A stretch of DNA of 64,000 bases from Pterobdella sp. o SKG-2022 (Eukaryota; Annelida; Clitellata; Hirudinida; Piscicolidae). The notes beneath the pieces were generated by a model, which saw only the letters and a program-made list of their open reading frames with translations, had not been told where the DNA came from and did no database searches. The first letter of the stretch is position 1. Every line of letters starts with the position of its first letter. The stretch lies in contig OZ038325.1 in assembly GCA_964035795.1 (NCBI GenBank), positions 2,528,772-2,592,771 on the forward strand, read 5' to 3'. Shown piece by piece: positions 1 through 13,800 of this stretch. Position numbers and translations under genes: made by a program.

Positions 1-474
1 GCAGCCTGTGGAATCCTTCTCAGCTTGTTATGCACCTCTATGTATTCAGCCTTCTGTCCCTCCTTGTGTTGTTATCATTTTTTTATTATTGTTATTTTTT
101 CGGTTTTATCAAGATTATTATTTTTTTTGTTTTTATAATTGTTTATAATTGTTTTTTTTTCATTTTTATCTTTTCAAAATGAATATAAAAAATCAATGGA
201 TGCAAAACGAACACTGATGCAGTCACAGGGAGTTGCCACCAACAACAACAATAACAACAATCTTTTATACATTATAATTTCTATTATGATTATTATTTTT
301 ATTATTATTTCTATTTTTTTATTGTGTTTTTTTCCTTAAGATCGTCGTAGTTAAGATGTGTTGCAGTCGTGAATGTTGTTGGGCTGAGTTTTTATATGAG
401 CTGTTTGTGTAAGTGCATGTTAGATTCTTCACATTCATAAGACTTCTGTTACATTTGTCTACTATTGGCCAAGT

Positions 475-541
475 GCACACATACACAAACACACTCGCAC
501 ACGCACAGACACGCACGCACAGACACGCATGCACACACACA
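475..541. repeat. CA-rich microsatellite
   Basis: Imperfect (CA)n tract with ACGC and ACTC interruptions. It produces overlapping open frames on both strands rich in Thr/His or Val/Cys, which are repeat translations and not genes. Confidence 0.8.
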
Positions 542-556
542 CATAAACTTCTGCAT

Positions 557-800
557 TTATCCACCTTGAGGCAGGTGCACAAAAGGATTGAGAGTAGAAA
601 ATTTTTTTTGGTGGTTGTGAATGCCTTGTCGTTTGAAACTCAGCCCGCAATACTGACATAGGAAGCTTTCTTGAGTTTTGTGCTTTTGTCTTACATGGTT
701 AGCTAAACCAGCTTTATTGGCAGCTATTTTGTTGCAACCAAGGAGCATGCAAGAAAGCCTTTGAACACAGTTGTTTTTGTTGCCTGAGCTATCGTATTTG
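557..800 (-). pseudogene. C2H2-like zinc-finger fragment, probably a retroelement 3' end
   Basis: Minus-strand translation shows a Cys-x5-Lys/Ala-rich stretch followed by GLANHVRQKHK, then CQYCGLSFKRQGIHNHQ. The spacing is that of two degenerate C2H2 fingers. Similar paired fingers are found at the C-terminus of some non-LTR retrotransposon ORF2 proteins and also in host zinc-finger genes. No upstream exon or reverse transcriptase sequence is visible nearby, and the frame runs into the CA repeat. It could equally be an orphan exon of a host gene. Confidence 0.35.
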
Positions 801-1999
801 CCGTTATATCGACCTCTAGCAAAATTTTTTTTTGTTTTTCTGTTGATTCCTTACGTGCATTGAGATCATGAAAAAGGTTGTAGATGTTAGTGCGCTATCT
901 CTTTCCATCTCTCGCTTCTGTTTTCCAAATCGCCACCATATTTACTTCTTTCAGCTCACACACACTCACACACTCAAACACACACACAAACTTGTGAACC
1001 TACCACCGGGTAAGATGAACTAAACTACTCTAGAAGGAGATTTATTGGAATCAAAAGTTTCTATTATCTCTTATCAACCTGTTATCAAGTGCACTCTGTT
1101 TAATAATGCCAGTTTGCAATGCTTTGTGATGTTCAGTAGATATGGATTCGATTTGAGATGATAACCTCACTTGGTTGCAAATAACTTTGCTAAATTTGCT
1201 TTTTAACCTCTAGTTTAATTTCAAAAACAAAATTAGTTTTTTATAATGATTCACAAGCTTGAACAATCATTTTTTAAAAATACTACTCTCAAAATCACAA
1301 ATCTTTTCATTCAAAACATTTTAAAGCATGACAAACGCAGCCATGACCAGCCTTGAAATTATGTATTCTTGAATACAACTTCATCTTTAAATGAGTTTAA
1401 TTTAATTTTCTGGATGAAAAAAGTTTCTTCCAAAAATTTTGAATCGTAAGTTTCAAACTCGCTGGTTACATTTGAACTCGCTGTACTGGGCCTAAATGGA
1501 CAAAAACTCTCTCTTGAAACCCTCGAAAATAACTGAATTCGATAAAACATAATACAAAGAATATTATATTCGAAAATCTGTAAGATTTGTGATATGCACT
1601 AATTATTATTGTTCATTTTCAGGTATTTCATTTATTTAAATACCACAAAACTTTCCATCTTTTTGTACTTTTTATAATCACGCACATAACTTAGGGTTGT
1701 GCGCATTTTTTTATAAACTAATATTCTCTATTGATCACTCTTCACAAATCAATATTTTGATATATTACTAGCAATTTTCCGTTAAAATTTAAATTAACTT
1801 TTAATTTCGTGATATTTCATTGATTCGACATTAAATTTTGATAAGAGATTGATGGATTAATTTTTAAAAGATTTTTTCAAGAATTTGAAATTTATTTGAA
1901 AAATTCGATGTTACATCAGAGCAAAAAATTTTAAAATTGAAATTAAAACCCCTTAAAAGTGAAATTATATACAAATTGATTGAAACCACAAATAGGTAC
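801..1999. other. AT-rich spacer, nothing recognised
   Basis: No frame with recognisable domains, no RNA gene and no mobile-element motif seen. A short minus-strand frame near 1359-1550 has no family resemblance and no convincing splice context. Confidence 0.6.
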
Positions 2000-2515
<516 letters not shown>

Positions 2516-3985
2516 CTGAATAATAAAACCAGAATTTTCCCGCGTTGAACTTTAAATAGAAGGCACAATTAATAATAATACTAATAGTTACAATTAATAT
2601 AAGATTGGCATTACTAATAAAAACAGAAATAATAATAAACATCATCATCATCATGTAATAATAATAAACATCATCATCATCATCATATAATAATAATAAA
2701 AACTAATTATGATTTATTCTCCAGACATCACGTATCAATTTCTTGAGAATTATTTCTAAAAATAACTTTACAAAAAGAAGCGCTATTTTAATACTTTTTT
2801 ATTTAACCAAAATCTTGGAAAAATTCAACTTTTCCATAATTTATTAATCTAATGTTGAATTTTTCGAACTATTTATTTGAATGAAAAAATATCAAAATCA
2901 TTTTTCTTTTTGTTAAGTTATTTTTAAACTGAATATGACTGAAGATTTTTGGAGTACTTCATCAAGCAAAAGGTGAAAATGACATGCAAAAATAGAATAT
3001 AATACACTGTAGTTGCGAGAAATATACACCGAATAAATATTAAATAATGAATATTGGTTTGACCATTTAATTAAATGTACTTCAAGTCTATTGATTTGTG
3101 TAAAATTTACTTATTATTTTTGTTTTTATTATTGTTGTTCCTATTATTATTATTGATAATAATCCAAATTACTGATCATCATCATTAAATCTACTTCATC
3201 ATCATCACTCTATATTCTGTAGCAAGGTAGATTCATCAAATCAAATGTTTGGGGACTAGATTAAGTTGAAGATGAGGATTATACTTTAAATTTATTATTG
3301 CTTTAACGATTTCTTATTATTACTAGATTGATTTTATTATTATTATCAACTTATTAGTATCACATTTATTTTATTCTTATCATATTATTATTAAATTATC
3401 AGTATTATATTGATTTTATTATTATTATTATGATTATTATATTTTTGGCTATTGTTACACTTTTACAGTATTATTATTTACAAGCTAAATGATTTGCACC
3501 TAGTAGTAATATAATAATTTATGCAATCCGTGTAGTAAAAGTCCATGCAAGATATTCAAAAGAAAAAATAAATAATAACAATTATTTTCATTATTATTGT
3601 TGTTATTTAATATTTTATAGTTGTAGTACAGTCAAGGTTTATAACTCTGTGGTATTAGTCATAGTATAATCATTAATAATAATAACAATAATAATAATAA
3701 AATTATCCTTATTTTTATTAAAGAATTAGTAGTAGGAATGTATTAGCAATCATCATCATCATTAAGTCCATCTTCATCTTCTTCCTCTTCACTTTTTTTC
3801 TCCACAACTGTAATTAATAATCAAATTTATTATATGAGTAAATTATTATTTAAAATATCATTTGAACCTATTAACTTAATTCTGATGATGGTATCCTTAG
3901 CAAATCAAACCAATCACGAGTAAGATTATAGTGGCATTAACTTCAGAAGTTTCTAGACACCTGAGTATTATGAACTTTGAATACA
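2516..3985. other. AT-rich spacer with scattered ATT/ATC tracts
   Basis: No gene, RNA or element could be supported. Short (ATT)n and (ATC)n runs are scattered throughout. Confidence 0.6.
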
Positions 3986-3989
3986 AAAT

Positions 3990-4260
3990 AACTAGTCGGG
4001 CTCTGCTGCTGAAACCGCATATATCAAGGCTTGGTGGGTAACTTCCTTTTTCAACCCATAGCATTCAAGACTACCGGTGTCTGTGGTCCCTCAACCGGTA
4101 CTTTCGTTACAGAGTTAGGCAGAAAACTTTCCGAGGTGACGGAAGACCCTCTGGAGGCAGTCTGGTTTCGCTAGAAAATCTCCTTAGCTATTGTCCGCGG
4201 CAATGCTGCCAGCATCCTTTCCTGCCTCTGCCCTTCTTCGTCTTTTTCTTATCCCTTTTT
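3990..4260. other. Unclassified block of higher GC, possible repeat fragment
   Basis: This block is clearly less AT-rich than the DNA on both sides and has complex sequence without simple repeats. It has no long frame and no tRNA-type promoter boxes. It looks like the non-coding part of a dispersed element, but no related copy was found in the window. Confidence 0.3.
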
Positions 4261-4329
4261 GCTTCAACGTTGGTTTATCATTTTCATAGTTTTTTTTTGC
4301 TAGCTTTGTAAATATTTTATTGTTTTACC

Positions 4330-5585
4330 AATCAATTAGATGCACTTTTAAAATAGCTTGAAGTACAATGTTTGAAGCATCCTAGACTCAAGAATTCACC
4401 ACTATTTACTATAAATATATAAATTCATATTTGAAATTGATTTATATTGGAATTCGATTTGAAAGTTTATATACTTATTTTGTCATAAATCAGACGATTT
4501 TGCTTAGTTTCAATAAATTATAGAAACTGTGTGTTCTAGTTTCACTGAATTTAGCTAGGCAAATATTGATTATATTAGATTATACTGCTGTACATGCCCC
4601 TGTAACTGGGGTTGACAGCAGTCGGCCTAGATTACTGATACTGTTATTAGGCAGAATATATTTTGAAAAAAAAATGAAGTTGACATTTCGAATAAAAATA
4701 CAAATAAACATATATATGTAAAATTCTTAATCTCACTTATTTTTATATTCAAATGAAAACACTTTTAGGAGTTTATTTCATTCCACAAAGCTTTCCATAA
4801 GATGAACTTACATTACCAAGTGGAGGTACAAATATAAGGACGTTACTCACATATTGTTATTTACTTATACTTCAACTGGACCAACTATGTAAACATTACC
4901 TCTCATCAAAATGATTGACTCAAAAACAAACAATTTCTCAAGCATTTGAGGTTGTTCAACTCCACAAATCTGAAACACACAACTCCACAAATCTGAAACA
5001 CATATCTGAGTTACAATTTAAATAGCTCGACCTACTTAGGTTATACCTCTGTACATATCTCAATAACCTTCTAGACTTTATCCCAAAGATTAAAAATAAC
5101 TAATTAGCTTGATACAAAAGCAATTTAAATCAAAAATTTTTATTAATTGAATAATTATAAGCTTCGATTATTCAGTTAATAATAGTGTTTTCTATTAAAA
5201 TTAAGGTCAACCATTATTGGCCCCAAATTTCGGTTTCATACCATGTTACTCTGTGTATAGTAAAGAATTGAAACAAAAATATATGGACTCCCTGTGTTTT
5301 AAATGAGATTTTGCATTTATTTATATAAAAACATTTTAAATTAATTAAAATACTCGCCTGATATATATTTTGTTAATTTGATGGTTGTTTTTTGCTAATC
5401 TAGTTTTTTAAATTATTTTTTTTTCTGTAACAGTCTCAGTTATTTGCATACAAAAGATTTAAACATATATTATTTTCATTATTATTATTATTATTACAAC
5501 CTACCATGACAAAAGCAAAAAAAACAGAAAAATACTATGTTTATAATTGCAACTTCAGATCCCTAATTAAAACTATCCACTGATG
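4330..5585. other. AT-rich spacer with one short tandem duplication
   Basis: No gene seen. A unit of about 23 bp (beginning AACTCCACAAATCTG) occurs twice in direct tandem at 4958-5002. Confidence 0.6.
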
Positions 5586-5589
5586 CAAA

Positions 5590-5795
5590 AATAACCCCCA
5601 AAAAATCATCCTTGGCCCTCAAAAAACCAACCATGACCCCTAAAAAACTAATCTTGACCCCAAAAAACCACCCTTGACACTCAACAAACCCCCCATGACC
5701 CCCAACAAACCACCCATGACCTCAAATAAACCACCCATGGCCCCCAACAAACCATCCTTGACCCCTAACAAACTCTCATAACCCAACCAACATAC
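5590..5795. repeat. 21-bp minisatellite
   Basis: About nine diverged copies of a roughly 21-bp unit of the form CCCAACAAACCACCCATGACC. Read on the minus strand it gives a Gly/Leu/Val-rich frame (GGLLGVM repeated), which is a repeat translation and not a protein. Confidence 0.8.
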
Positions 5796-5917
5796 AATTT
5801 TAAACCAAATAAACACCCAAAAACCACCATAAAACAACAAACCCACCACCATAAGCCTACCAAATGATCATCTGCAAATACACCACCAAATAATCACCAG
5901 AAAACTTATTATCAAAA

Positions 5918-6095
5918 GTAATGTAATGTGGTATTTAAAAGCAATTTTCCTTATAGATCAAACTGCACGCTAAAAATTTAATGCAGCAAAAACACACTGT
6001 GGAACAGGTGCTAATTCTCAACCCATGCAGGATTATTGGGTAACTAGATAATTAGTCTAGCCCTTAACCTCAAAGCTATATAGGCTGATATAATC
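5918..6095 (-). mobile_element. tRNA-derived SINE, minus-strand copy
   Basis: Read on the minus strand, a degenerate tRNA-like head (about 6095-6025) is followed by the body AGCACCTGTTCCACAGTGTG, a TTTTTGCTGCATTAAATTT segment, and a tail with TTTGATCTATAAGGAAAA and TACCACATTACATTAC. The same body and tail follow a far better preserved tRNA head at 61,856-62,034 and at 38,302. This is the most diverged of the copies: its A and B boxes are decayed. Confidence 0.8.
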
Positions 6096-6142
6096 AAACC
6101 ACCATAATCTCAGCACAGAATCACAAAAATTTTTCACAAACC

Positions 6143-6469
6143 TCAAGGTTGGCCATGAAGCAGAGACCCATTATGAGGAATGAGGATAAAAGGAATGTGA
6201 TGGGATGAAAATCTTTTCTCATCATTCTGGTACAATCCTCGGAGCAATGGCATCACTATGAAGCACACAAGAACCACAATGGCGATAATGAGAACGATCA
6301 GAGGAACTGCTACGCTTATGATGTAGAAACATGTCCCTTTTTCTTGCAGTACTTTGGTGTCTTGAGACAAAAGTTGAGAACCGCCATTTTGTTTTGTTTT
6401 ATATGGATCTTCGTCTTCTTCTGAGAAGCTGTCCCTTATCAAAGGGATCGAGAATTCTTTGTCAGGCAT
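6143..6469 (-). CDS. Hypothetical single-pass membrane protein, or first exon of one
   Basis: A 108-codon frame beginning at an ATG on the minus strand. The first 45 residues are hydrophilic and acidic (SEEDEDPYK), with no signal peptide. Residues about 47-76 are strongly hydrophobic (Ile/Val/Leu-rich, flanked by GTCFY and MPLLRG), so a type II or tail-like membrane anchor is predicted. The remaining 30 residues are polar with a few His. I do not recognise the family. The start is preceded by AT-rich DNA that could be a promoter. The frame closes shortly before a possible GT donor, so it may be a complete short gene or exon 1 of a longer gene running off to the left. Confidence 0.4.
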   Translation of the reverse strand: MPDKEFSIPLIRDSFSEEDEDPYKTKQNGGSQLLSQDTKVLQEKGTCFYIISVAVPLIVLIIAIVVLVCFIVMPLLRGLYQNDEKRFSSHHIPFILIPHNGSLLHGQP

Positions 6470-7535
6470 TTTGTCTTTTAGTTTAAGTGTTAAAATTAAA
6501 CTTATAGCTTGTTAGAGGTTAGTATTTACTTTTGCACACAGGTGAAAAACATAGATTTTATATTTGTTTTTATCTAATTAACATTTTACTTTTTTATACT
6601 GTTAAAATTTTAGTTGTTTCAGAAATTTTTTTTGCTTTTTATTTTTTATTTATATGACGTTTTTTACATAGTTAAATTAACCTTGTAAAACATGATTTTT
6701 ATTAAATTTCAAATTTTAATTTAAAAATATTAAATAATAAATTTAACTTTGAAAAATTGAATTTATCGACTCAAAAAGTAAAATTTCATATAGTTTAATA
6801 CATTCCTATAGTATTAACATGATTATAACATCATAATGAAGCAAATCACCCCAAGTAATAAATGAACAGAATTTGTTGAAAAAAACTTTGATCAAAAACT
6901 GTCACATTTGGATAACACCAAGCTCTTCATAACTCAAATTATCATCATTATCAAGTCGTTCAGTTGAGTGCTTGGTTAAAAATTTTGTTACCATATATTA
7001 TTTATATCATATTTCATTTATTAAATGATATCAACAATCATCTTGATGTTTCCAAACACATAAACTACATTCAATCAAGGTGAAAATTGGGAAAATTTTA
7101 ATTTAATTGTGACTTATTTAATTCTTGACCTAGTTGGAGAATCTAAAAACTTCATTCAAGATGGCAGTGAGTGCAAAAATAAGGGTGAGCTCAAAAAATA
7201 AAAATAAAAAAAAAACCTTTAATCATAATAAGTTGAAAATATTTAATATAAATATTAATATAAATTATAGCTTTCAAAAATATGTTTGATAATATTTATT
7301 ATAAATTAAATTTAAAATAGCTTTCAATGCCTTTGAATTTCATTGGAAACTTCAGTATGATTATATAACAGCTTTGGACCAAAGTGGTTTCAACCACACT
7401 ATTTTTTAAAAAATATATATACATATAATTAACAAAAGAAAAATAATTAAAAACAATAATAAAAAACTTATTCATTAAAAATAATAAATTTTTTATTATC
7501 GCTAATGTTACCGCTGAACTAAAATCAAAGTTAAT
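6470..7535. other. AT-rich spacer upstream of the membrane-protein ORF
   Basis: No gene, RNA or mobile element seen. It would contain the promoter of the 6143-6469 frame, if that gene is real. Confidence 0.5.
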
Positions 7536-7539
7536 GCTT

Positions 7540-7614
7540 CTCTCATCGGGAATCGAACATTAGACGTAAAGTGGGCACTAGTCGACAACTGAACGCTCTA
7601 CCAATTCAGCCATC
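7540..7614 (-). mobile_element. tRNA-like sequence (decayed tRNA or SINE head)
   Basis: On the minus strand an A-box-like GGCTGAATTGGTAGAGCG is followed about 30 bases later by a B-box-like TGTTCGATTCCCG, the spacing of a tRNA gene. The two ends do not form a good acceptor stem, so it is probably not a functional tRNA. The body of the SINE family seen elsewhere in the window does not follow it, so it belongs to another family or is a lone pseudogene. Confidence 0.5.
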
Positions 7615-7839
7615 AAAATTATACATATAGTAATTTATTAATTAAAAAGTTCAAAGATATAACCGGTCCATGAAGTCATCATAATAAGCTTACATTATTT
7701 TGGTTTCATTATTATTATTATATTTATTACTAATATCTATTATTTTTTTGTCATTTCATATTAATATTGTTATTATATTTATTACTAATATCTATTTATT
7801 TTGGTATTTGATATTATTATTATATTATTATTATTGTTA

Positions 7840-10800
7840 TTACACCTCAACACTGGCACTCTTATTGAAAGCAAAACCTAAGTTGTTCATGAGGTTCGAG
7901 AAGCCCAGCTGAATAATAATAATAATTATTATTATTATTCTTATTATTATTTAACTTTTTAGAGACATCTTAAATTTACTTATAATCAAATATTTGACAA
8001 TTTTTTACGTCGAATAATGGGAGAATTTTAAAATTCGACGTAAAAAATTGTCAAATATTATTATTATTATAAAAAAGATATCGTTTTCAAAAAATCATCA
8101 ATAATGATAACAATAGCAATATAAATATAATAATAACCACCATCATCATAGAAATAATAATAATAACCTGAATGAATGATGAAGGGATAGGAGGATAACA
8201 GTGTTGTTGGTAGATCGACTCAAACAAGTGATGTAAGTTCATTAACCTTTCTTCCCTATTATTATTATTATTATTATTTTTATTATTGTTTTAATTATTT
8301 ATATTAATATTCTCATTATTAATATTATCAAATTACAAATACCTCTGTCGAAGTCGTTCGGTAGGTGAAGGAAGTGACTTAGATTTGTTATTGTTGACGT
8401 CATTATTATTATTATTATTGGGTTCAGAGCTAAATGTCGCAACAAACTTACCTACGTCATCCCTGACGTTATCATTTGAATTATTATTATTATCATTATT
8501 ACTATTATTAATATCATAAACATTAGTATTACTACTACTACTATCACTTTTGTTATTACTGCGACTATCATCATCATCAGGAGTAAGAGAGAATTGGGAA
8601 TGAACGATGAAGGGCAAAAAATGGAAACAAAAATAAAAGACTTCCTCTCCCTTCTCATATCGGTTTGGGAAGTTGTGCCTGCGTGCACGTGATGAATAAT
8701 GATAATTATTATTATGATTTTTTATTTATTTTTAATGGAATAATTATAAATATAAAACGTTAAAATAACTAAAATAAACTACGGAAAAATAAAAGCAGAA
8801 AAATGAGAAAAACAAAATAAAGAACATAATTTTAAAAAATTTTGAGAATCTATAAGCATAATAATCATCATTCTCATCATCATCGTTTTACGTAATTTTT
8901 CCCTTTTCAAGAGGGGTTTGACGAAATTTTAAGTTTCCATAAATCTCTTTCGAAAGCCTGGCTCTCTTCTAACCCAAGTATTTCTAAATCTTCTTCCACG
9001 CATTTCTTCCAGGTATTCTTTGATCTACCGACTGGTTCACCTCCCTCGAGGTTCATATTGTACACCTTCAGTGTCAAACTGTCTTTTGAATTCTTTAATA
9101 TATGGCCAAACCACCTCAATCTTTGATTTCTTAGTCTGGTCTTCAGCCATGGTATACCACCTATTTCAACCAAAAGAGTACCTCGTTGCCCACTAAACTT
9201 CATGCCAACCAGTCGTCTCAGCATCTTATTTTCATTCCTTACCAGCGTTTCAACCAATTTATTTGTTGAAGCTCATGTCTCACTCCCATATAATAAAACA
9301 GGTCTGATGCATGCATCGTATATGCCTGATCGATATTTCAGTGGAATCATATTGTTTTGTAGCAGACCTGAGATATTCTTCCAACTCAACCGTGCCGCAT
9401 CAAACCTTTCTCTTACTGTCCTCTTAATATCATTGTCCTCATCAAAACAATTTCCTAAGTAATTGAAAGATTCGACCTCTTCTACCACCTCGCCATCTTT
9501 GAGTTTGAAGCTGTTTTCAGAGTCATTAGTATTATGAAATTGATTAAAGTTACATTTAGTACATATGAAGTTTTTATTAAGTATAACATTTTTCAAACCA
9601 GAACACCTCTTATGACACCATTTTTCACATTTATTGCATAATATTGAATTACTACCTACACCTTTACCACAACAACCACATAGCCACCTACCCCAGTTCA
9701 ATTTATTAACACTTATTTTACCACTAACCATATATTTTGTTTTCCTTATATTGATTTTTAACCCTCGCAACTCCATCGAACCTTTCCATTTCATAAACAT
9801 AATTTTCACTTCACTCTTTGATTCTGCCGTAAGTCCTAGATCGTCCGCATACAATATTTTTCAAAGAGCATCTTTTCAACATTCTTTCGTGGCTTCCATC
9901 ATTACCAGAATGAAAAGCAATGGACTTAAAGCAGACCCTTGATGAACATCAACCTTAATTTCAAATTTCTTTGATGTTCCAGTAAAGGTTTTCACTCTTG
10001 AGTTCGTATTCACATATAGTGTCATAATTAGTTAAACCATTCTTTCTGGCACATTTTGTTTTCTAAGAGTCCATTCTATCCCTCTTCTCGGCACCCTAAC
10101 AAAGGCTTTTTCTAAATCAACAAAAATATGATGTAATTCCTTTTTCCTGCCACCATATTTATCTTGCAATTGCCTCAGTTCAAACAATCCATCTATTGTG
10201 CTTTTGCCTGAAATGAATCCGAGTTGATTTTTATTAATGGTGATAATTTCCCTCAACCTGGCTTCTAGCACCTTCTCCCACACTGTCATGCTGTTTTCTA
10301 GAAGCCTTATGCCCCTATAATTACCATAATCTAGTGCATCACCAATATCTTTGTAAACAACCGCTGTCTTCCCATTCCTTGGGACATTTTTCATTAAGAA
10401 TAATTTTTTAAAAATTCTCCTCAGTTGGTTTACACCAACTTCTTCCGTCATTTTTATCAGGTCGCTTGTTACATTTGAAGGGCCAGCGGTTTTGTTATTT
10501 TTCATTTTCTTCAGCGCCCTCAAAACCTCATCTACTGCAACGTTTGGTAAGGGACCTTTTACCTTTTCAACTTCGTCGGTATAATAGCCTGGCGCGAAAA
10601 TTGCCGCGACGGTTTTATACAACATTTTAAATTCTTTTTTTATAGGGTTTAAATGCAATATTTTTGAAAGCTGATAAGTTTTTATATAATTTCACTTTTA
10701 CTTTTTATAAAAATATTGGTAAGTTGGATACTGCTCAAGTTTTCGGATTAAATTGATCACCTGCCAAAACGGGGGAAGTTTCTTCACTTTATACGTTAAA

Positions 10801-13800
10801 TTTTTTCATAGTATGAATATTTTTATTTATTTTTAAAAATAATGATAGATTTGCTCAAATACAATAATGATATTAGTTTAAATGAAGATATAAAGAGGCA
10901 TATAGATAAATTAAACTTAGGCAAAATAGAAATTTTAAGTAAGGTTAAAAAGAAGAGAAGAAGTGGTAAGAGAGGTGGTAGAAGAGTGAGAGGGAAAATG
11001 ATGAGAGGAAAAAGGGTTGAAAGGCATGGGTTGAGGGTTGTTGAAGATCTAACTTTGGGATTTCTTAATGTTAGATCTCTACACAATAAGGTTGAAGTGC
11101 TAAACTTGATGAGTGAATACAAGTTGCCTGGTTTATTTTTGGCTGAAACTTGGCATGACTCAGATTCAGTATGCTTAAGAATTCTGAGGCAAAAAGGGAT
11201 ATTAGTTCTTGAAAAGGCTAGATCTAGAAGCTTTGAGTCTGTGAAGTCTCTAAAAACTAATCATGGTGGACTAGTTTTTTTGGGAAAACCAAAAATAAAT
11301 GCAATAGGGATTGATGTTCCTCTGAAAGCTAGCACTTTTGAATTTATGTGTGTGAGAGTAAGCTCTAAATTGAAATCCTTTATAGGCTTGGTTGTTTACA
11401 GAACTGGATATGCTTCTTGTGATTTTTTTGCAGAGTTCGAAGAGATCATGAATATAATGTCATCTTATAATGAAGAAGTGGTAGCCCTAGGAGATTTCAA
11501 TTTTCACCTGGAGTGTATTGCAGATAAGGATGCAGAAAATTTTAAGAATATCCTCCACATGCATGATTTCAAGTCTTGTGTAGCAGAACTAACTCATGAA
11601 CAGGGTGGCTGGTTGGATGTAGTAGCCACTAAGGCTGGATTAAAGTTGAAAGTTTTGATGTTTTCTTCTCAGATCATAAGGTCTTGATGTGGAGGAGTCA
11701 ACTGAAAGTACCTGCTTTAGTGTACAAAACATTCAAGGTGAGAAGGTGGAAAGATTTATTTCCAAGTTGCTGAACACTCCTTTGGTATTTTCAACAGACT
11801 TGAGTTTAGATTCTGATGTGAGCAAGTATTTCTCAACTTTGAAGCGCATTTTAGATGAACTCATTCCTGAGAAAGTTGTAAGAATTCATCAGAGAACCTC
11901 TGATGTTTGGTTTGATGAGGAATGTAAGATTTATAAATGCATAACAAGAAAATTGGAACACAAGTACTTGAGGTCTCATTCAACAACTGATCGTGAGACA
12001 TGGTTCAGGCAGAAGAATCTTTACAAATGTCTATGTAGGAAGAAGAGTAAGGAGTTTTGGGATCTTAAGCTATTTGAATGTAAAAACAAGTCAGTGACAA
12101 CTTGGAAATACATAAATGAGGTTGCTGGTAGGGGTAAGGCAGGTGAAGGTAAAGGAATAGAAATTGGTAGTTTTAAGAAATACTTGGATGATAAAACTGG
12201 TGAGGTCAAAAGTGTAGATGATGGTCTATTTCAAATTGAGGTTTCATCCAGGACTTCAGTGTTAGACGAATTTTTTGAGGTGGATGAAGAGGAATTAGTA
12301 AAGATGATCAACATCTTACCAAATAAACAGTGTGCTTTAGATCCGATCCCAACTTGGCTATTGAAACGAATAGCAAGCTTGATAGCACCTTTTTTAGTTA
12401 GCATCTTTAATTCCTCTTTCAAATCAGGAACTGTTCCTCAAGGTTTGAAGTTAGCCTGTATGACGCCGATATTGAAAAAACCCAATTTGAACCAATTTGA
12501 GCCATCCTCCTATAGACCAATTTCAAATGTCCCTGCCTTATCAAAAATACTGGAACGGTTGGTTTTAGAAAGGACACTTAGTTATTTGGTTGAAAATAAT
12601 CTTTTTCCGAGATTTCAGTCTGCTTATCGCCTTTTTCATTCAACAGAAACTGCTATCACAAAAATCCACATGGATATTTTAAAAGCAGCTGATGAAGGTA
12701 GTTTTAGTCTTTTGATATTGTTGGATCTTTCCTCAGCCTTTGATTTAGTTAATCATAATATTTTACTAAATAAGCTATATTCAAAATTCGGTTTTAAGGG
12801 TTTAGTTTTAGAATGTTATAAGAGCTATTTAAATAATAGGTGTTATTATACTACTAATAATAGTGTTAGAACTAATTTATTTCATCTCCATACTGGTTTG
12901 CCACAAGGTTCTGTAATCGGCCCGCTCTTATTTAATCTGTATTCTAGTGATCTAGAAACAATTGCACAAAGACATAACTTGAGTTTTCACCAATATGCAG
13001 ATGACACACAATTGTATTCTAGTTGTGTCCCTGGTGAAACTGAGCAATTGCAGAACAGATTGTCTGTCTGTGTCGATGAGATGGCAGCCTGGATAGAATC
13101 CAATAGCCTTAAACTCAATAGATCCAAAACTGAAGCTATATGGTTTTCTTACCTGAGAAAGGTGAACAAGTTACCAACCAAACAGATAAGGATACTGGAT
13201 ACTTTCATATCACCTTCAGAAAGTGTCAAGAGTCGGGGTGTTTTCATGGATAGAGACTTGAGCAGGAACTCACATATAAGTAAGATGTTGCAAGCAGGCT
13301 TCTCAGCTCTCAGGCAGATAAGGTCCATTAAAGTGTCTTTCTTATGAATCGTTAAGGACCCTTGCTGTTGCTTTGATTCTGAGCAGAATAGATTATTGCA
13401 ACGCATTGTTAGCTGGGTTACCTGAAAAGCAGCTGTGTAGAGTCCAGTCTCTTATCAACACTACAGCCAGTTTAATTACAGGCACAAGGAAGTTTGACCA
13501 TCAAACTCCAGTTTTAAAAAAGTTGCATTGGGTCAAAGTTAGGGATAGGGTAGTTTATAAAATATTATTAATTATATTTAAATGTAGGCTAGGATATGGT
13601 CCAAAATACATATCGGAAAGACTCATACCTATCTCTGAAATACCTGAAAGGTGAAAGCTTAGATCTTTGGACTCAACCAATTTATACGTCCCTAAGTCCA
13701 AAATGTCTAGTATTGGAAAGCGTAGGTTTGAGCTTGAAGGCCCAAGTTTGTGGAACGGCTTGCCGGAAGGCTTAAGAAGGGTTAGGAAAGTGAAAGACTT

